Positions 1-9,257 of a stretch of 22,727 bases of DNA are shown piece after piece. The notes beneath the pieces were generated by a model that was not told the origin of the DNA, made no database searches, and was given only the letters and a program-made list of their open reading frames with translations. Where the stretch lies: positions 1-22,727 of the forward strand of contig JACKFH010000047.1 of the NCBI GenBank assembly GCA_020632575.1. Direction: 5' to 3'. The DNA is from Candidatus Omnitrophota bacterium. GTDB taxonomy: Bacteria; Hinthialibacterota; Hinthialibacteria; OLB16. How positions within the stretch are numbered: the stretch's first letter is position 1; every line of letters begins with the position of its first letter. Made by a program: the position numbers and the translations under genes.

Positions 1-2
1 AT

Positions 3-1808
3 GGGGGCGCTCCCACGGTCCGGGAGACCCAAACCGAAACGGTGGCCGCGGGCGCGTCCGAAACCTCGGGCATGAAGGGCCCCTTTTCCACACTCAGGAA
101 TTTGGATCCGAAGCTGATTGGAATCGCGGTGGGTGCCCTGTTCTTGGTCTTTGTATTCCCCGCGATGCTTAAGAAATTGAAAGGAAAAACCAAACGAGAT
201 CTTCCATCTCCCGCGACAATCATTCCCAACAACGCCCAGGAACGAGTCAGTGAATCGGACGCTTCATCACTTCCCGAAGAGCCAGTTTCTCCTCCATTGA
301 AAGAGCCGGAGCCTGTGACTTCCATAAGCGCCTTAAATCAAGCGGAGGCAAAGGGAGGGGGGGAGGGGGAGGAGGGAGAAGAGAAAGAAGAAGAATGGGT
401 CCCGCTAGAATCAGTAATCTCCTCGCCTGCAGTCGAATCACCTCAGATTGAAAATGACATAGATGAGTCCCCAGAGGAAAGCCTCATTGAAGAATCCGAT
501 CGCGATTCCACGGAGGAGCCATTCGAGGAATTGGATGTCCAATCTCCTAGCGATGACCTCTTCTACGAGGAGCCAAAAGTCGATCTCGATTCGGTCATTG
601 AGGGCGGAGACCCGTTGGGTCTCGAAAATGAAACCAAGGGGTCAGATGAGGAGACTCCGGATGAAGGATCCTCCCCTCCCGTCGAGAAGCCTGATCGGCG
701 GATGATGGAGGATCTGTTCGACGCACTCGAAAAGACAGCCGAAGCTCGTCTTGCCGAGAGGAGCGAATGGTCTCAGGCTTCGGAGCCGGATGAGACGGAT
801 GAATTGAAAACGGATGATCTGGCGGAACCCGAAGTCTCGCTGGACAGCGTCTTCGGATTCGACCCGGATATCAGCCAATTCTTGGAAGAGTCGCCGGATA
901 TTCACCCACCCGACGACTCCGCCGACTCAACGCAAGAGGATGCGGAAACCGCCGAGCGAGAGCCTCTGAATCAACCTCCTGAGGATGAGCGTTGGGAAGA
1001 GCCCGAACACGAGGACCCTGAGAGTTTCCAGATTCAGGTGGGGTCCGGCTACGAGGATTCAGCCGGAGAATCCTCCGATTTATGGGATGACCCGGAGAAT
1101 GACACCCCGACGGAGTCGCTCCAGGAGTCGCTCGAAGATGACTCCGCGCCCCTCCAGTATTCCAACGGAAAGCACGAACCTTATGACCAAACGGTGGGAG
1201 ATGTGAACGACAAGTCTCCCGCATCTCAAGAGAGTGATGGGCCTGAGATGCCCAACAAGACGTTGAATGCCTCGGATGAGGACGAAGACTTCATCTGTCC
1301 CATGACCGGCGTATTTTCGAGGACTTTTTTCGATAAACAATTTCCAAAGACCTTCGATCGTTGCCGGCGCGACCGACATCCTTTGACTCTTGTCCTGCTT
1401 GGAATCGACCATTTCGAGGATTGCCCTGGAGATGACGAGGATGAAGTCCAAAAGGAAGTTCTAACCTCCGTGGCCGAGTCTCTCCGAAAATCCGTAAGAA
1501 CTCGCGATATCTTGGCGCGTTTCGATCGGTCCACCTTCGCGGTCCTCATGCTTCAAGTGAAACCGACCAGCGCATTTCCTTTGGCATTGAAGATTCGCAA
1601 CGATTTGAAGAAACTAAATGTGACGACACCGGAGGGCTTTCCGGTCGACCTGACATTAAGTTTTGGAATGAACTGTGTCCTTGAGGACGATCGCGCGACC
1701 ACGCGGGAGGAGTTGCTCGAGGGGGCGTGGGAGTCCCTTTGTCGCGCCGCCATGGAAGGCGGGAACCAAATCGTGTTGCATGGAATCGAAGGAGATAGTC
1801 GCCTGTGA
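3..1808 (+). CDS. Membrane-anchored acidic protein with degenerate GGDEF domain (5' end probably outside the window)
   Basis: The reading frame is open from base 3. GTG at 42 and ATG at 72 are possible starts, but neither has a Shine-Dalgarno sequence, so the gene probably begins upstream. Counting from GTG 42, residues about 25-43 (LIGIAVGALFLVFVFPAML) form one membrane helix followed by a KKLKGK stop-transfer cluster, which puts the rest in the cytoplasm. Residues about 50-415 are low-complexity, rich in Glu, Asp, Ser and Pro, and probably disordered. Residues about 419-588 match a diguanylate-cyclase fold: CPMTG stands for the usual DPLTG, LLGIDHFE keeps the first-strand metal-site Asp, and a C-terminal GGNQIV resembles the GxN end of GGDEF domains. 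The catalytic GGDEF loop reads DRSTF (residues 495-499), so cyclase activity is very unlikely. A role as a nucleotide sensor, a dimerisation module or a scaffold is inference. The stop codon overlaps the GTG start of the GH57 gene. Confidence 0.8.
   Translation, partial: GGAPTVRETQTETVAAGASETSGMKGPFSTLRNLDPKLIGIAVGALFLVFVFPAMLKKLKGKTKRDLPSPATIIPNNAQERVSESDASSLPEEPVSPPLKEPEPVTSISALNQAEAKGGGEGEEGEEKEEEWVPLESVISSPAVESPQIENDIDESPEESLIEESDRDSTEEPFEELDVQSPSDDLFYEEPKVDLDSVIEGGDPLGLENETKGSDEETPDEGSSPPVEKPDRRMMEDLFDALEKTAEARLAERSEWSQASEPDETDELKTDDLAEPEVSLDSVFGFDPDISQFLEESPDIHPPDDSADSTQEDAETAEREPLNQPPEDERWEEPEHEDPESFQIQVGSGYEDSAGESSDLWDDPENDTPTESLQESLEDDSAPLQYSNGKHEPYDQTVGDVNDKSPASQESDGPEMPNKTLNASDEDEDFICPMTGVFSRTFFDKQFPKTFDRCRRDRHPLTLVLLGIDHFEDCPGDDEDEVQKEVLTSVAESLRKSVRTRDILARFDRSTFAVLMLQVKPTSAFPLALKIRNDLKKLNVTTPEGFPVDLTLSFGMNCVLEDDRATTREELLEGAWESLCRAAMEGGNQIVLHGIEGDSRL
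350..395 (+). repeat. 46-nt uninterrupted polypurine tract inside the GGDEF-like gene
   Basis: From base 350 to 395 every base on the + strand is A or G, first G-rich and then A-rich. It encodes a Gly/Glu/Lys low-complexity stretch of the acidic linker (GGGEGEEGEEKEEE). Mirror-like homopurine runs of this size can form triplex structures and are prone to slippage. Here it may simply reflect the acidic coding sequence. Confidence 0.7.
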
Positions 1809-4021
1809 ACGCCGAAGCGAAAAAGATTCAGCTCGCGGTAATGTGGCACATGCATCAACCCGACTACCGTGAGGCGGGCTCCCAAAGCATGGTCCTGCCC
1901 TGGGTTCGTCTGCACGCGCTCAAGGACTACTACGACATGCCCGCGAGGTTGCGGGCCTTTCCAAGCGTCAAACAGACTTTCAATGTCGTTCCGTCCATGA
2001 TCGAGCAGATCGAATGTTACCTCTCCGGCGACTGGTCGGACCGTGAACTCGATTTATTCAAGGTTGCCGCCGACCAACTGACCTCGGAACAAAAAGAGAC
2101 CATCCTCGAATCTTTTTTCATGGCTCCTCCCGAGACGATGATCCGACCCTACAACCGATACGCCGCGCTTTACGAGGATTACCGCTCAATCGCCCCGAAG
2201 GAATTGATCCATCGATGGAACGCTTCCGATTGGAGGGACTTGCAGTTCTGGCGACAACTCAGCTGGTTCGATCCTCTGATCCGTCGGGAGGACCCCGAGA
2301 TCCAATCCCTGTTCGATCAGGGAGTCCACTTTTCCGAGGACCAAAAGGTCCCTCTTCTCGATCGAATGATGCATTGGATCGGGCGGTCGGTGGAGATTTA
2401 TCGAGAGTTGCAGGACTCCGGTCAGATCGAGGTGTCGGTGACTCCATACTACCACCCGATTCTTCCCCTGCTCATCGATCCTTCCTCGACTCACGAGGCG
2501 ATGCCCGGGGCGTCCCTTCACGCAAACAACCAGTGCCACCCCGAGGACGCTCGAGCGCAGATGGAAAAGGCGATCGCCTTTTATGAGCAACGATACGGCC
2601 GCAAACCGAGGGGTGTTTGGCCTTCGGAGGGATCGGTCAGCCAGGCGGTGGCCGATTTGATGCAGGACCTTGGCATCGAATGGTTCGCCTCCGACGAAGC
2701 GATCCTGGGCCGATCGATCGGTTCGGTGCTTTCCCCCAGTCCGGGCAAAATCAAGGGGGACCGTTATCGCCTCTATTACCCCTATCGGGTCAATTCGGGA
2801 AAGGGGCCGGCGATGGTGTTCCGCGATCACGCTCTCTCGGATTTGGTTGGATTCGATTACCACCAGCACTGGGAGCCGCGAGCGGCCGCGAAGGACTTCA
2901 TCGCCCAACTCCATTCCATTCGCGATCATTGGGAGGGAGAGGGCGTCCCTCTGGTGACCGTCATTCTCGATGGCGAGAATTGTTGGGAGTATTATCCGAA
3001 CGATGGCGAGGAGTTCCTGAACACTCTGTACGCAGCTCTCGAGGAGGATCCCACCATCGAGTCGGTGACCGTCTCGGAAGGAATCGCGAGCCGAAAGTGC
3101 GAGTCGATCGATCGGCTTTCGGCGGGCTCTTGGATCAACGGCAACTTCCACATCTGGATCGGCGAAGAGGCGGACCGCAAAGGTTGGTTCCTTGTCGAGG
3201 AGGCCCGGAAGACATTAGTCCAGGCTCAAACAGGAGGCGGAATCGACAAAGCGACCCTCCAAAAGGCTTGGGAGGAGATTTATATCGCCGAGGGGAGCGA
3301 CTGGTATTGGTGGTTCGGCGACACTCATTCCACGGAGCAAATCGGCCATTTCGACCGGATGTTCCGGCAACATCTGATTCATGTCTACGAACTCCTGGGA
3401 ATGCGCGCTCCCGGCGAGCTCCTGCTTCCCATCGAGAAACCCAAGAAGCAAGCCGCGATCCGGCTGGAGTCGGAGTTTCCCTCACCTCCCCAAATCGACG
3501 GGAAGGAGAGCCATTATTACGAATGGAAATCCGCCATCGAGTTCGAACCGGCGGGTCAAAGCGGCGCGATGAAGTCCGCCGAACAGAGTGGAGTCCAAAG
3601 AATCTACTATGGAGGGGACCAGGAAAACTTCTACCTACGAGTCGACACCGAACCTGGGCTCACAAAACGCGAGGGCGAGAATACCTGGGAAGTTTCGGTC
3701 ACCAATCCAGCGTCTTTAAGGCTCCGATTCTCACCTGAAAAAGACGGTTACCAAGCAGCCAAAACCGAGGAATCGAAAGACGCCAATTCATCTCAGGCCA
3801 AATGGTCCAACATCGAACGGGAAGGACTGCGAGCGATGGGCAAAAACCTGTTCGAGGCCTGTATACCTTGGTCGGAATTGAATGCCGAGGAAGCCGATTC
3901 CATCTCTTTCTATTTGACTCGTTCGAACCAAAAAGGGGAATCGGAGATGATCCCATCGCTTTCGACACTCACTCTTAAACGTCCGGGACGGGCGAGTGTC
4001 ACCAGACCCTGGTTTCCTTGA
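1805..4021 (+). CDS. GH57 family alpha-glucan hydrolase (alpha-amylase/amylopullulanase type), cytosolic
   Basis: This 738-residue protein starts at GTG 1805, which overlaps the upstream stop by 4 nt (GTGA) and implies translational coupling. The GH57 signatures appear in order: HMHQPDY at residues 15-21 (region 1), GQIEVSVTPYYHP (region 2), GVWPSEGSVSQ with the probable nucleophile Glu275 (region 3), VILDGENCWEYY with the probable acid/base Asp389 (region 4), and DWYWWFGDTHS (region 5). The WPSEGS and LDGEN forms are those of the amylopullulanase/alpha-amylase branch. After the barrel and helical bundle, residues about 555-735 look like an all-beta DOMON/CBM9-like accessory domain. No signal peptide is visible, so it should act on internal alpha-glucans such as glycogen or maltodextrins. 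The exact specificity (alpha-1,4, alpha-1,6 or transfer) cannot be read from sequence. Confidence 0.93.
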   Translation: MNAEAKKIQLAVMWHMHQPDYREAGSQSMVLPWVRLHALKDYYDMPARLRAFPSVKQTFNVVPSMIEQIECYLSGDWSDRELDLFKVAADQLTSEQKETILESFFMAPPETMIRPYNRYAALYEDYRSIAPKELIHRWNASDWRDLQFWRQLSWFDPLIRREDPEIQSLFDQGVHFSEDQKVPLLDRMMHWIGRSVEIYRELQDSGQIEVSVTPYYHPILPLLIDPSSTHEAMPGASLHANNQCHPEDARAQMEKAIAFYEQRYGRKPRGVWPSEGSVSQAVADLMQDLGIEWFASDEAILGRSIGSVLSPSPGKIKGDRYRLYYPYRVNSGKGPAMVFRDHALSDLVGFDYHQHWEPRAAAKDFIAQLHSIRDHWEGEGVPLVTVILDGENCWEYYPNDGEEFLNTLYAALEEDPTIESVTVSEGIASRKCESIDRLSAGSWINGNFHIWIGEEADRKGWFLVEEARKTLVQAQTGGGIDKATLQKAWEEIYIAEGSDWYWWFGDTHSTEQIGHFDRMFRQHLIHVYELLGMRAPGELLLPIEKPKKQAAIRLESEFPSPPQIDGKESHYYEWKSAIEFEPAGQSGAMKSAEQSGVQRIYYGGDQENFYLRVDTEPGLTKREGENTWEVSVTNPASLRLRFSPEKDGYQAAKTEESKDANSSQAKWSNIEREGLRAMGKNLFEACIPWSELNAEEADSISFYLTRSNQKGESEMIPSLSTLTLKRPGRASVTRPWFP

Positions 4022-4087
4022 GACCGCCCCCCTGGAAATAGACCCCCCTTTACCTGAACCGAGGATCGTTCTTGAATAAGAAGGTCC

Positions 4088-7000
4088 ATGAGACGTTTTA
4101 ATCGCACCGACTTCAGCCACCACTTTCCCTTTGGCATTCCCATTCTCGGAGAGGTGTGGGATCGACTTGAACTCCCTGATTTGCTCGAAACAGTTGAAAA
4201 AAGTTCGGGAGGGCAACAGGACGTTTCCTATTCGAGGGGGCTATCCTTTCGCCTGAACAACTCTGCCGATCCCGAACTCCGACCCCAGGAACCTGTGCGG
4301 GGAGCCTCACTTCTTGCCTTCAGTTTGATCTCCGATGTCTTTCGCTATCTGATTCACCATTATTGCCACCGTCAGCGCCCCGGGACTGTTGCCCGCGCGC
4401 TCGGAATCGTTTCGGAAGCCGAGGGTGAGGGGACCATCCAAAAGGTTCTTCAATCGCACCTTCAATACTATCCCCCAGTCGCTGTCCGGATGGAGGGCGA
4501 GAAGGAGGCGAATTACCTCGAGGGCGATTGGAACGGATGCTCGAATCGTGATGACGTTGTCAAAGAGACCATTCTCCTCTCCCTTCAGATGAGCAATCCG
4601 GCGGTCAGGCCGATGGTGCCCTTGTTCGATGACAAGGAATTTGCCGAGGCAACTTCTTATCAGGCTTTTATTGCCCGGCTCGAGGAGTTTTTCGACACCG
4701 AACCTCCGGTCGGGGGACTGGGAACCACTCTTTTTGGAACGCTCCGCGCTCCAATTCTCGCAAGTCCGAATTCGCTCCAGGGTCAGTGGGATTACATCGC
4801 CAGGAACTGGGCCTCGATTCTACCGGATGACCTCGCGCAAAAACTGACCTTGGTCGGAGACATGCTCCGTGAGGAAGAGAGGATGCGTGGCTGGGGCCCG
4901 CCCGAGGCGCATGTCCTCACTTTCGGCAAGGGGCAAGACCTTTCCGATCTCTATCCCGAATATGAACGTTACAGCCGGGATGAGGATTGGATGTCGAATG
5001 TGGTGCTTGTCGCCAAATCGACCTATGTCTGGCTGGATCAATTGTCGAAACAGTATGGACGGAATATCCATCGTTTGGATCAGATCCCCGACGAAGAACT
5101 CGAAAAGCTCTCCCGTTGGGGAGTCACCGGCCTCTGGTTGATCGGCGTCTGGGAACGCTCCCAAGCCTCGCGACGGATCAAACAAATTCGGGGCAATCCC
5201 GAGGCCCTCGCCTCGGCTTACTCACTATGGGATTACATCATCGCCGATGAGTTGGGTGGCGAAGAGGCTTATCAGGACCTTGCTCGGAGGGCATGGGAGA
5301 AGGGCATCCGGCTCGCGTCGGACATGGTCCCCAACCATGTCGGCATCGATTCCAAGTGGGTCCATGAGCACCCCGACTGGTTTGTCCAATTGGATTATCC
5401 TCCGTATCCCAATTACCAATTCACGGGAGAAAACCTTTCCACGAACCCGGGGGTCGGGGTCTACATCGAGGACGGCTATTGGGAGAGCCGTGACGCAGCG
5501 GTCACTTTTAAGCGAGTCGACTTCGGAAGCGGACAAGAACGCCACATTTACCATGGCAATGATGGCACCCACATGCCTTGGAATGACACCGCTCAGCTCA
5601 ATTACCTCAATCCCGAGGTTCGCGAGGCGGTCATCCAGACCATCCTCCATGTCGCCCGGAAATTTCCAATCATTCGATTCGATGCCGCGATGACCCTGGC
5701 GAAGAAGCACTTTCAACGGCTTTGGTATCCCCAACCGGGACATGGCGGCGATATCCCCTCTCGTGCGGAAAGGGGGATGACTCGGCAGGAGTTCGATTCG
5801 CTCATGCCCCAGGAGTTTTGGCGAGAAGTGGTCGATCGAGTCGCGGTGGAGGCCCCGGGAACCCTGCTCTTGGCGGAGGCCTTTTGGCTCATGGAGGGTT
5901 ATTTTGTCCGGACTCTCGGCATGCATCGGGTCTACAACAGCGCCTTCATGCACATGCTTAAGAACGAGGACAACGGGAAGTACCGTCAATCTATCCGCAA
6001 TGTTCTCGAGTTCAGTCCTCAGATTCTCAAACGGTTCGTGAATTTCATGAACAACCCCGATGAGGACACCGCAGTCGCTCAATTCGGCAAGGGGGACAAA
6101 TACTTCGGAGTTGCCATGACCATGGTCACCATGCCGGGGCTTCCGATGATCGGTCATGGCCAGATCGAAGGGTATGGCGAGAAATACGGCATGGAGTTCC
6201 GGAAAGCCTACTGGGACGAGCGTGTCGATGAGGAACTCGTGCGCCGGCATCAAGCAGAGATTTTCCCTCTCATGCGCAAACGCTACATCTTCGCGGGGCA
6301 TGAGAATTTCGCGCTATACGACCTAACCACTCCCGAGGGGCATGTCAACGAAAACGTGTTGGCCTACTCCAACCGTTTTGGCGACGAGAGAGCGTTAATC
6401 ATTTACAACAACTCCTTCTACCAGACACGGGGCACGATCCACACGTCCACTGAAATCAACGTGGGTTCGCAGGAGCAGGCTCACCTGGTCCGGAAATCGC
6501 TGTCGGAGGCGCTTGGGCTGAAATACGATTCCCAGCATTTCTACATTCTCCACGATCATAAGTCGCACATGGAACAACTCTTCCCCGGACAGAAGATTGC
6601 CCAAGAGGGATTCTATGTTGAATTGAATGGGTATCAGTATCACGCCTTCCTCGGATTCCAGGAGATTCGAGACACCGACGGAACCTGGTGGCGCCTCCAT
6701 GAAAGTCTGAATGGCCAGGCGGTTCCCTCCATCAAGCAGGCGTATATGGAAATGCTTCTCGAACCGGTCCTTGCCCCTTTCGAGAACCTCCTCTATCTCT
6801 CCGCCGAACTCTGCCGGAACAAGAGAGACAGCAAGGCGAAGGCTTCCGATCTCGAGGCGCAGATTCAGTCCAATCTGGATCGATTCTGGGAAGGGTTGGA
6901 GAGTCGAGGGTACACGAAGGTCGAGGGGGCTCTCGCGGGAGAGGCGTTGTGCGAGTCGCTGTCGCTCAACCTACCCTTGGTTGAGGAGACGGATATCAAG

Positions 7001-7606
7001 TCCACCGAACTCGAGGAACTGGGGACGCCTAAAGCCGTCCAAACCGCCTCGGCGGCGCACCAATTGTGCAAATGGGTGGTCGACTCGTTCGCCCCGGAAA
7101 AGGAGATCGATGACCAAACTTGGTTCGAGTCGCTATACTTGGATCGACGGATTCAAAAGGTTCTGGTCGATCACGGGCTGAGCGACCACGAGGCTTGGAG
7201 AGTGACTCAGATCTTCCTTCTCATGCTTTTCGAATGCGAGGGGGAGGACTCGATCGAGGAGTGCGCGCCGGCCCTGCTCGAATCGAAGCGTGGACAGGTG
7301 TTGGTACAGGCCCACCAATACGATGGCCACATTTGGTTTCGCCAAGAGGACTTCCAGGATCTTTTCAAGTGGCTCTATTTTTGGGCCGACCTCGATGACG
7401 CCGCCAGCATCCGGGACTTCCAAGAGAAATGGGAAGAGCGCCGTCACCAAATGAAAGCGCTTTTTCAGACCGCCGAGATGGCGAATTACCGATTCGATAA
7501 ACTTTTGGAACTCCTCAAAAGCGAGGGGGAATATCTCGCCGAGGTCACCGAGAAATCTCCAGCAGATCCTGAAAAGCCTCAAGAGCCTCCCGATACTCCT
7601 GAATGA
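4088..7606 (+). CDS. Large GH13-family (alpha-amylase superfamily) glycosidase with long N- and C-terminal extensions
   Basis: This is a 1172-residue protein; ordinary GH13 enzymes have about 450-650 residues. The ATG at 4088 follows an AAGAAGG ribosome site. The GH13 regions are readable: DMVPNH (residues 412-417, region I), IRFDAAMTL with nucleophile Asp532 (region II), LLAEAFW with acid/base Glu597 (region III), and MNNPDEDTA with Asp658 (region IV). In region IV the usual NHD histidine is Pro. Residues 1-330 form an N-terminal part of unknown function, and residues about 870-1150 a mostly helical C-terminal part, ending in a Pro/Glu-rich tail. There is no signal peptide, so it is probably cytosolic. 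It lies 66 nt after the GH57 gene on the same strand and is likely co-transcribed with it. This points to alpha-glucan hydrolysis or transfer, but substrate and product are not deducible. Its last 62 nt overlap the convergent metallohydrolase gene. Confidence 0.9.
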   Translation: MRRFNRTDFSHHFPFGIPILGEVWDRLELPDLLETVEKSSGGQQDVSYSRGLSFRLNNSADPELRPQEPVRGASLLAFSLISDVFRYLIHHYCHRQRPGTVARALGIVSEAEGEGTIQKVLQSHLQYYPPVAVRMEGEKEANYLEGDWNGCSNRDDVVKETILLSLQMSNPAVRPMVPLFDDKEFAEATSYQAFIARLEEFFDTEPPVGGLGTTLFGTLRAPILASPNSLQGQWDYIARNWASILPDDLAQKLTLVGDMLREEERMRGWGPPEAHVLTFGKGQDLSDLYPEYERYSRDEDWMSNVVLVAKSTYVWLDQLSKQYGRNIHRLDQIPDEELEKLSRWGVTGLWLIGVWERSQASRRIKQIRGNPEALASAYSLWDYIIADELGGEEAYQDLARRAWEKGIRLASDMVPNHVGIDSKWVHEHPDWFVQLDYPPYPNYQFTGENLSTNPGVGVYIEDGYWESRDAAVTFKRVDFGSGQERHIYHGNDGTHMPWNDTAQLNYLNPEVREAVIQTILHVARKFPIIRFDAAMTLAKKHFQRLWYPQPGHGGDIPSRAERGMTRQEFDSLMPQEFWREVVDRVAVEAPGTLLLAEAFWLMEGYFVRTLGMHRVYNSAFMHMLKNEDNGKYRQSIRNVLEFSPQILKRFVNFMNNPDEDTAVAQFGKGDKYFGVAMTMVTMPGLPMIGHGQIEGYGEKYGMEFRKAYWDERVDEELVRRHQAEIFPLMRKRYIFAGHENFALYDLTTPEGHVNENVLAYSNRFGDERALIIYNNSFYQTRGTIHTSTEINVGSQEQAHLVRKSLSEALGLKYDSQHFYILHDHKSHMEQLFPGQKIAQEGFYVELNGYQYHAFLGFQEIRDTDGTWWRLHESLNGQAVPSIKQAYMEMLLEPVLAPFENLLYLSAELCRNKRDSKAKASDLEAQIQSNLDRFWEGLESRGYTKVEGALAGEALCESLSLNLPLVEETDIKSTELEELGTPKAVQTASAAHQLCKWVVDSFAPEKEIDDQTWFESLYLDRRIQKVLVDHGLSDHEAWRVTQIFLLMLFECEGEDSIEECAPALLESKRGQVLVQAHQYDGHIWFRQEDFQDLFKWLYFWADLDDAASIRDFQEKWEERRHQMKALFQTAEMANYRFDKLLELLKSEGEYLAEVTEKSPADPEKPQEPPDTPE

Positions 7607-9170
7607 CCGCCTCGTTTTCGAGAACTTTGTTCCATTCGATTTGGTTTTCCATACGACCGATGAGAAATTCGACTTCCTCTTTCTTGGGGAGAAGAGGTTG
7701 GCCTTTGTAATAGATGAAAGAGGGGCTTGTGTGCGCGAACCTGATGCGCCCCTCCGGCGTCTGACTGAAGCATCTCACCGCGAACCAACAGGAATCCACA
7801 ACGTTGTATCGGACGGAGAAATCCGAAATGAATTCCCCTCGGTCTCCCTTGTCGTTCCGGGGTTCAATGGTGTCCACAATTTCCCCATTCTTGATCACCT
7901 CGATTCGATCGACAGGGTCGGGCGAAAGGGCTTCCCCCGAGAGGACGATCTCTGTGGGGGCATCGTCATTGCGGAAAATTTCAACCTTGGCAGGGTGGCC
8001 ATTGACCTCGATAGGCAACATCGGGCCCGTGGTGACAAACGATCGGCCCGCGTCGAGACCCGCCACCCAATTCTCGTAATCGAACCCTTTGGGCTGATAG
8101 ACATAAACACGGCCGAACCCCAACGGGACCGGATGGACGCCCGAGGCCGTTCCCGCTGTTGGTCTTAAATGGTATCCGCAGTTGAGCAACAGGTAATAGT
8201 TTTCGAAGCCATACTGAATCCATCCCCACTCGGTGAATCCCTCAGCGTTTTCCTCCACGGTCATCGTGGAGGAGGGTTTCAATCCGAAATCTTTGAAGAG
8301 AAATTGCGTTCTCCAGATATGGTTGTTGGAGAGTTCATAAAGATCGACATCTAAGATCGGGATCAGCATCATCGACCAGGGCCAGTTGTGTTTGTCCAAT
8401 TCGAATAATGCCCCCTCATCCCTGGCTTTTTGCAGAATGTTTCGAACTGGGGGGACTCCCACCTCGAAGGGGGTTTTGTGGTTCAGAATGAAAAAGGCGC
8501 CAAGGCTGTGAGGTTTCCCCTTGAACCGTGCAATTTCATATTCGGTGTTGAGCGGATAGATGACATGGCTGCTGTCGACTTCCATGAGATCAACCGGTTT
8601 CGATGGGTCGAAATCCGGATCCTCTTTTTTCGGCGGCTCGTAACCATCCCAGGCCCAATAGATAAGCGGAAAGACCACATTCAAGTCTTCGGCCAACACC
8701 ACATTCGGAAGATCCTTTAAAGTTCGGTGAACATGGGTGTCTCCGGAATACCAACCCATCGCGGCCATATCGACCCACCGTTCCAATTCGAGGGTCAGCT
8801 CGCCATCGACACTCGCCGGGTCAATGGTTCTTTTTAGGGTCCGATATTCCTTCCCCCGTTCGACAGTGATTTCGCATGTTCCAGACGGGAGGGAGGCGAT
8901 GAAGGGGTGAGCGGAGAGGGTGGTGTGGGATTCAACGCTTCCTCCGCGGTCGACTTTGTAGCGAACCGCGGATCCGTTCGAGTCAGCGCTTTCGGCGAAA
9001 TGCCAAGTCCCAGTGCTATCCTGAAGATACAAGCGCGCGGGTATGACCACGCCAGCGCCCTTATCCACGATTCGGCCTTTCAGGCTAGCCCCTTCGCCCG
9101 AGGCGTGGGCGTGTGGAAGGAATGGAAGTAGAGTGAGAGTGAATATTACAACTGAGTTCCATCGCTTCAT
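7545..9170 (-). CDS. Exported CehA/McbA-family PHP-type metallohydrolase
   Basis: From ATG 9170 the product is 541 residues and begins with a textbook Sec signal peptide: MKRWNS, a hydrophobic run, then a probable cut after HAHA. An in-frame ATG at 9215 has a good AGGA site but would add 15 polar residues in front of the signal, so 9170 is preferred without certainty. After a carboxypeptidase-regulatory-like beta region, the PHP motif GDTHVH appears in WYSGDTHVHRTL. Later His/Asp-rich segments (LNHKTPFE, DKHNWPW, NCGYHLRPTAGT) and ENWVAGLDAGRSFVTTGP are typical of the CehA/McbA family. Members include a carbaryl esterase, but most are uncharacterised phosphoesterase-like or esterase-like hydrolases, so the substrate is unknown. 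It lies downstream of malQ and may be co-transcribed, though the cellular compartments differ. Its 3' end overlaps the GH13 gene. Confidence 0.88.
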   Translation of the reverse strand: MKRWNSVVIFTLTLLPFLPHAHASGEGASLKGRIVDKGAGVVIPARLYLQDSTGTWHFAESADSNGSAVRYKVDRGGSVESHTTLSAHPFIASLPSGTCEITVERGKEYRTLKRTIDPASVDGELTLELERWVDMAAMGWYSGDTHVHRTLKDLPNVVLAEDLNVVFPLIYWAWDGYEPPKKEDPDFDPSKPVDLMEVDSSHVIYPLNTEYEIARFKGKPHSLGAFFILNHKTPFEVGVPPVRNILQKARDEGALFELDKHNWPWSMMLIPILDVDLYELSNNHIWRTQFLFKDFGLKPSSTMTVEENAEGFTEWGWIQYGFENYYLLLNCGYHLRPTAGTASGVHPVPLGFGRVYVYQPKGFDYENWVAGLDAGRSFVTTGPMLPIEVNGHPAKVEIFRNDDAPTEIVLSGEALSPDPVDRIEVIKNGEIVDTIEPRNDKGDRGEFISDFSVRYNVVDSCWFAVRCFSQTPEGRIRFAHTSPSFIYYKGQPLLPKKEEVEFLIGRMENQIEWNKVLENEAVIQEYREALEAFQDLLEISR

Positions 9171-9257
9171 GAGGTCGACCCCCTGGTTTTGAGGATGGTT
9201 CAAACCCTTTTTCATTGGGTGTCCTGTGACGGTTTTGTTGGGCCACCGGAAAGAGAC

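Noticed and set aside
1..75. ATG at base 1 as a gene start
   Set aside because: That frame closes at 73-75 after 24 basic codons. The neighbouring frame, open from base 3, is the real one.
2186..3151. 321-codon minus-strand open frame inside the GH57 gene
   Set aside because: It is antisense to clear GH57 catalytic motifs, its translation is Arg/His/Leu-rich without any domain, and no separate ribosome site or context supports it.
2617..3738. 373-codon plus-strand frame inside the GH57 gene
   Set aside because: Arg/Gly/Ser/Pro-rich out-of-frame translation of a GC-rich gene. The GH57 frame carries all motifs.
5225..6301. 358-codon minus-strand frame inside the GH13 gene
   Set aside because: Antisense shadow of the GH13 catalytic barrel, with no recognisable motif.
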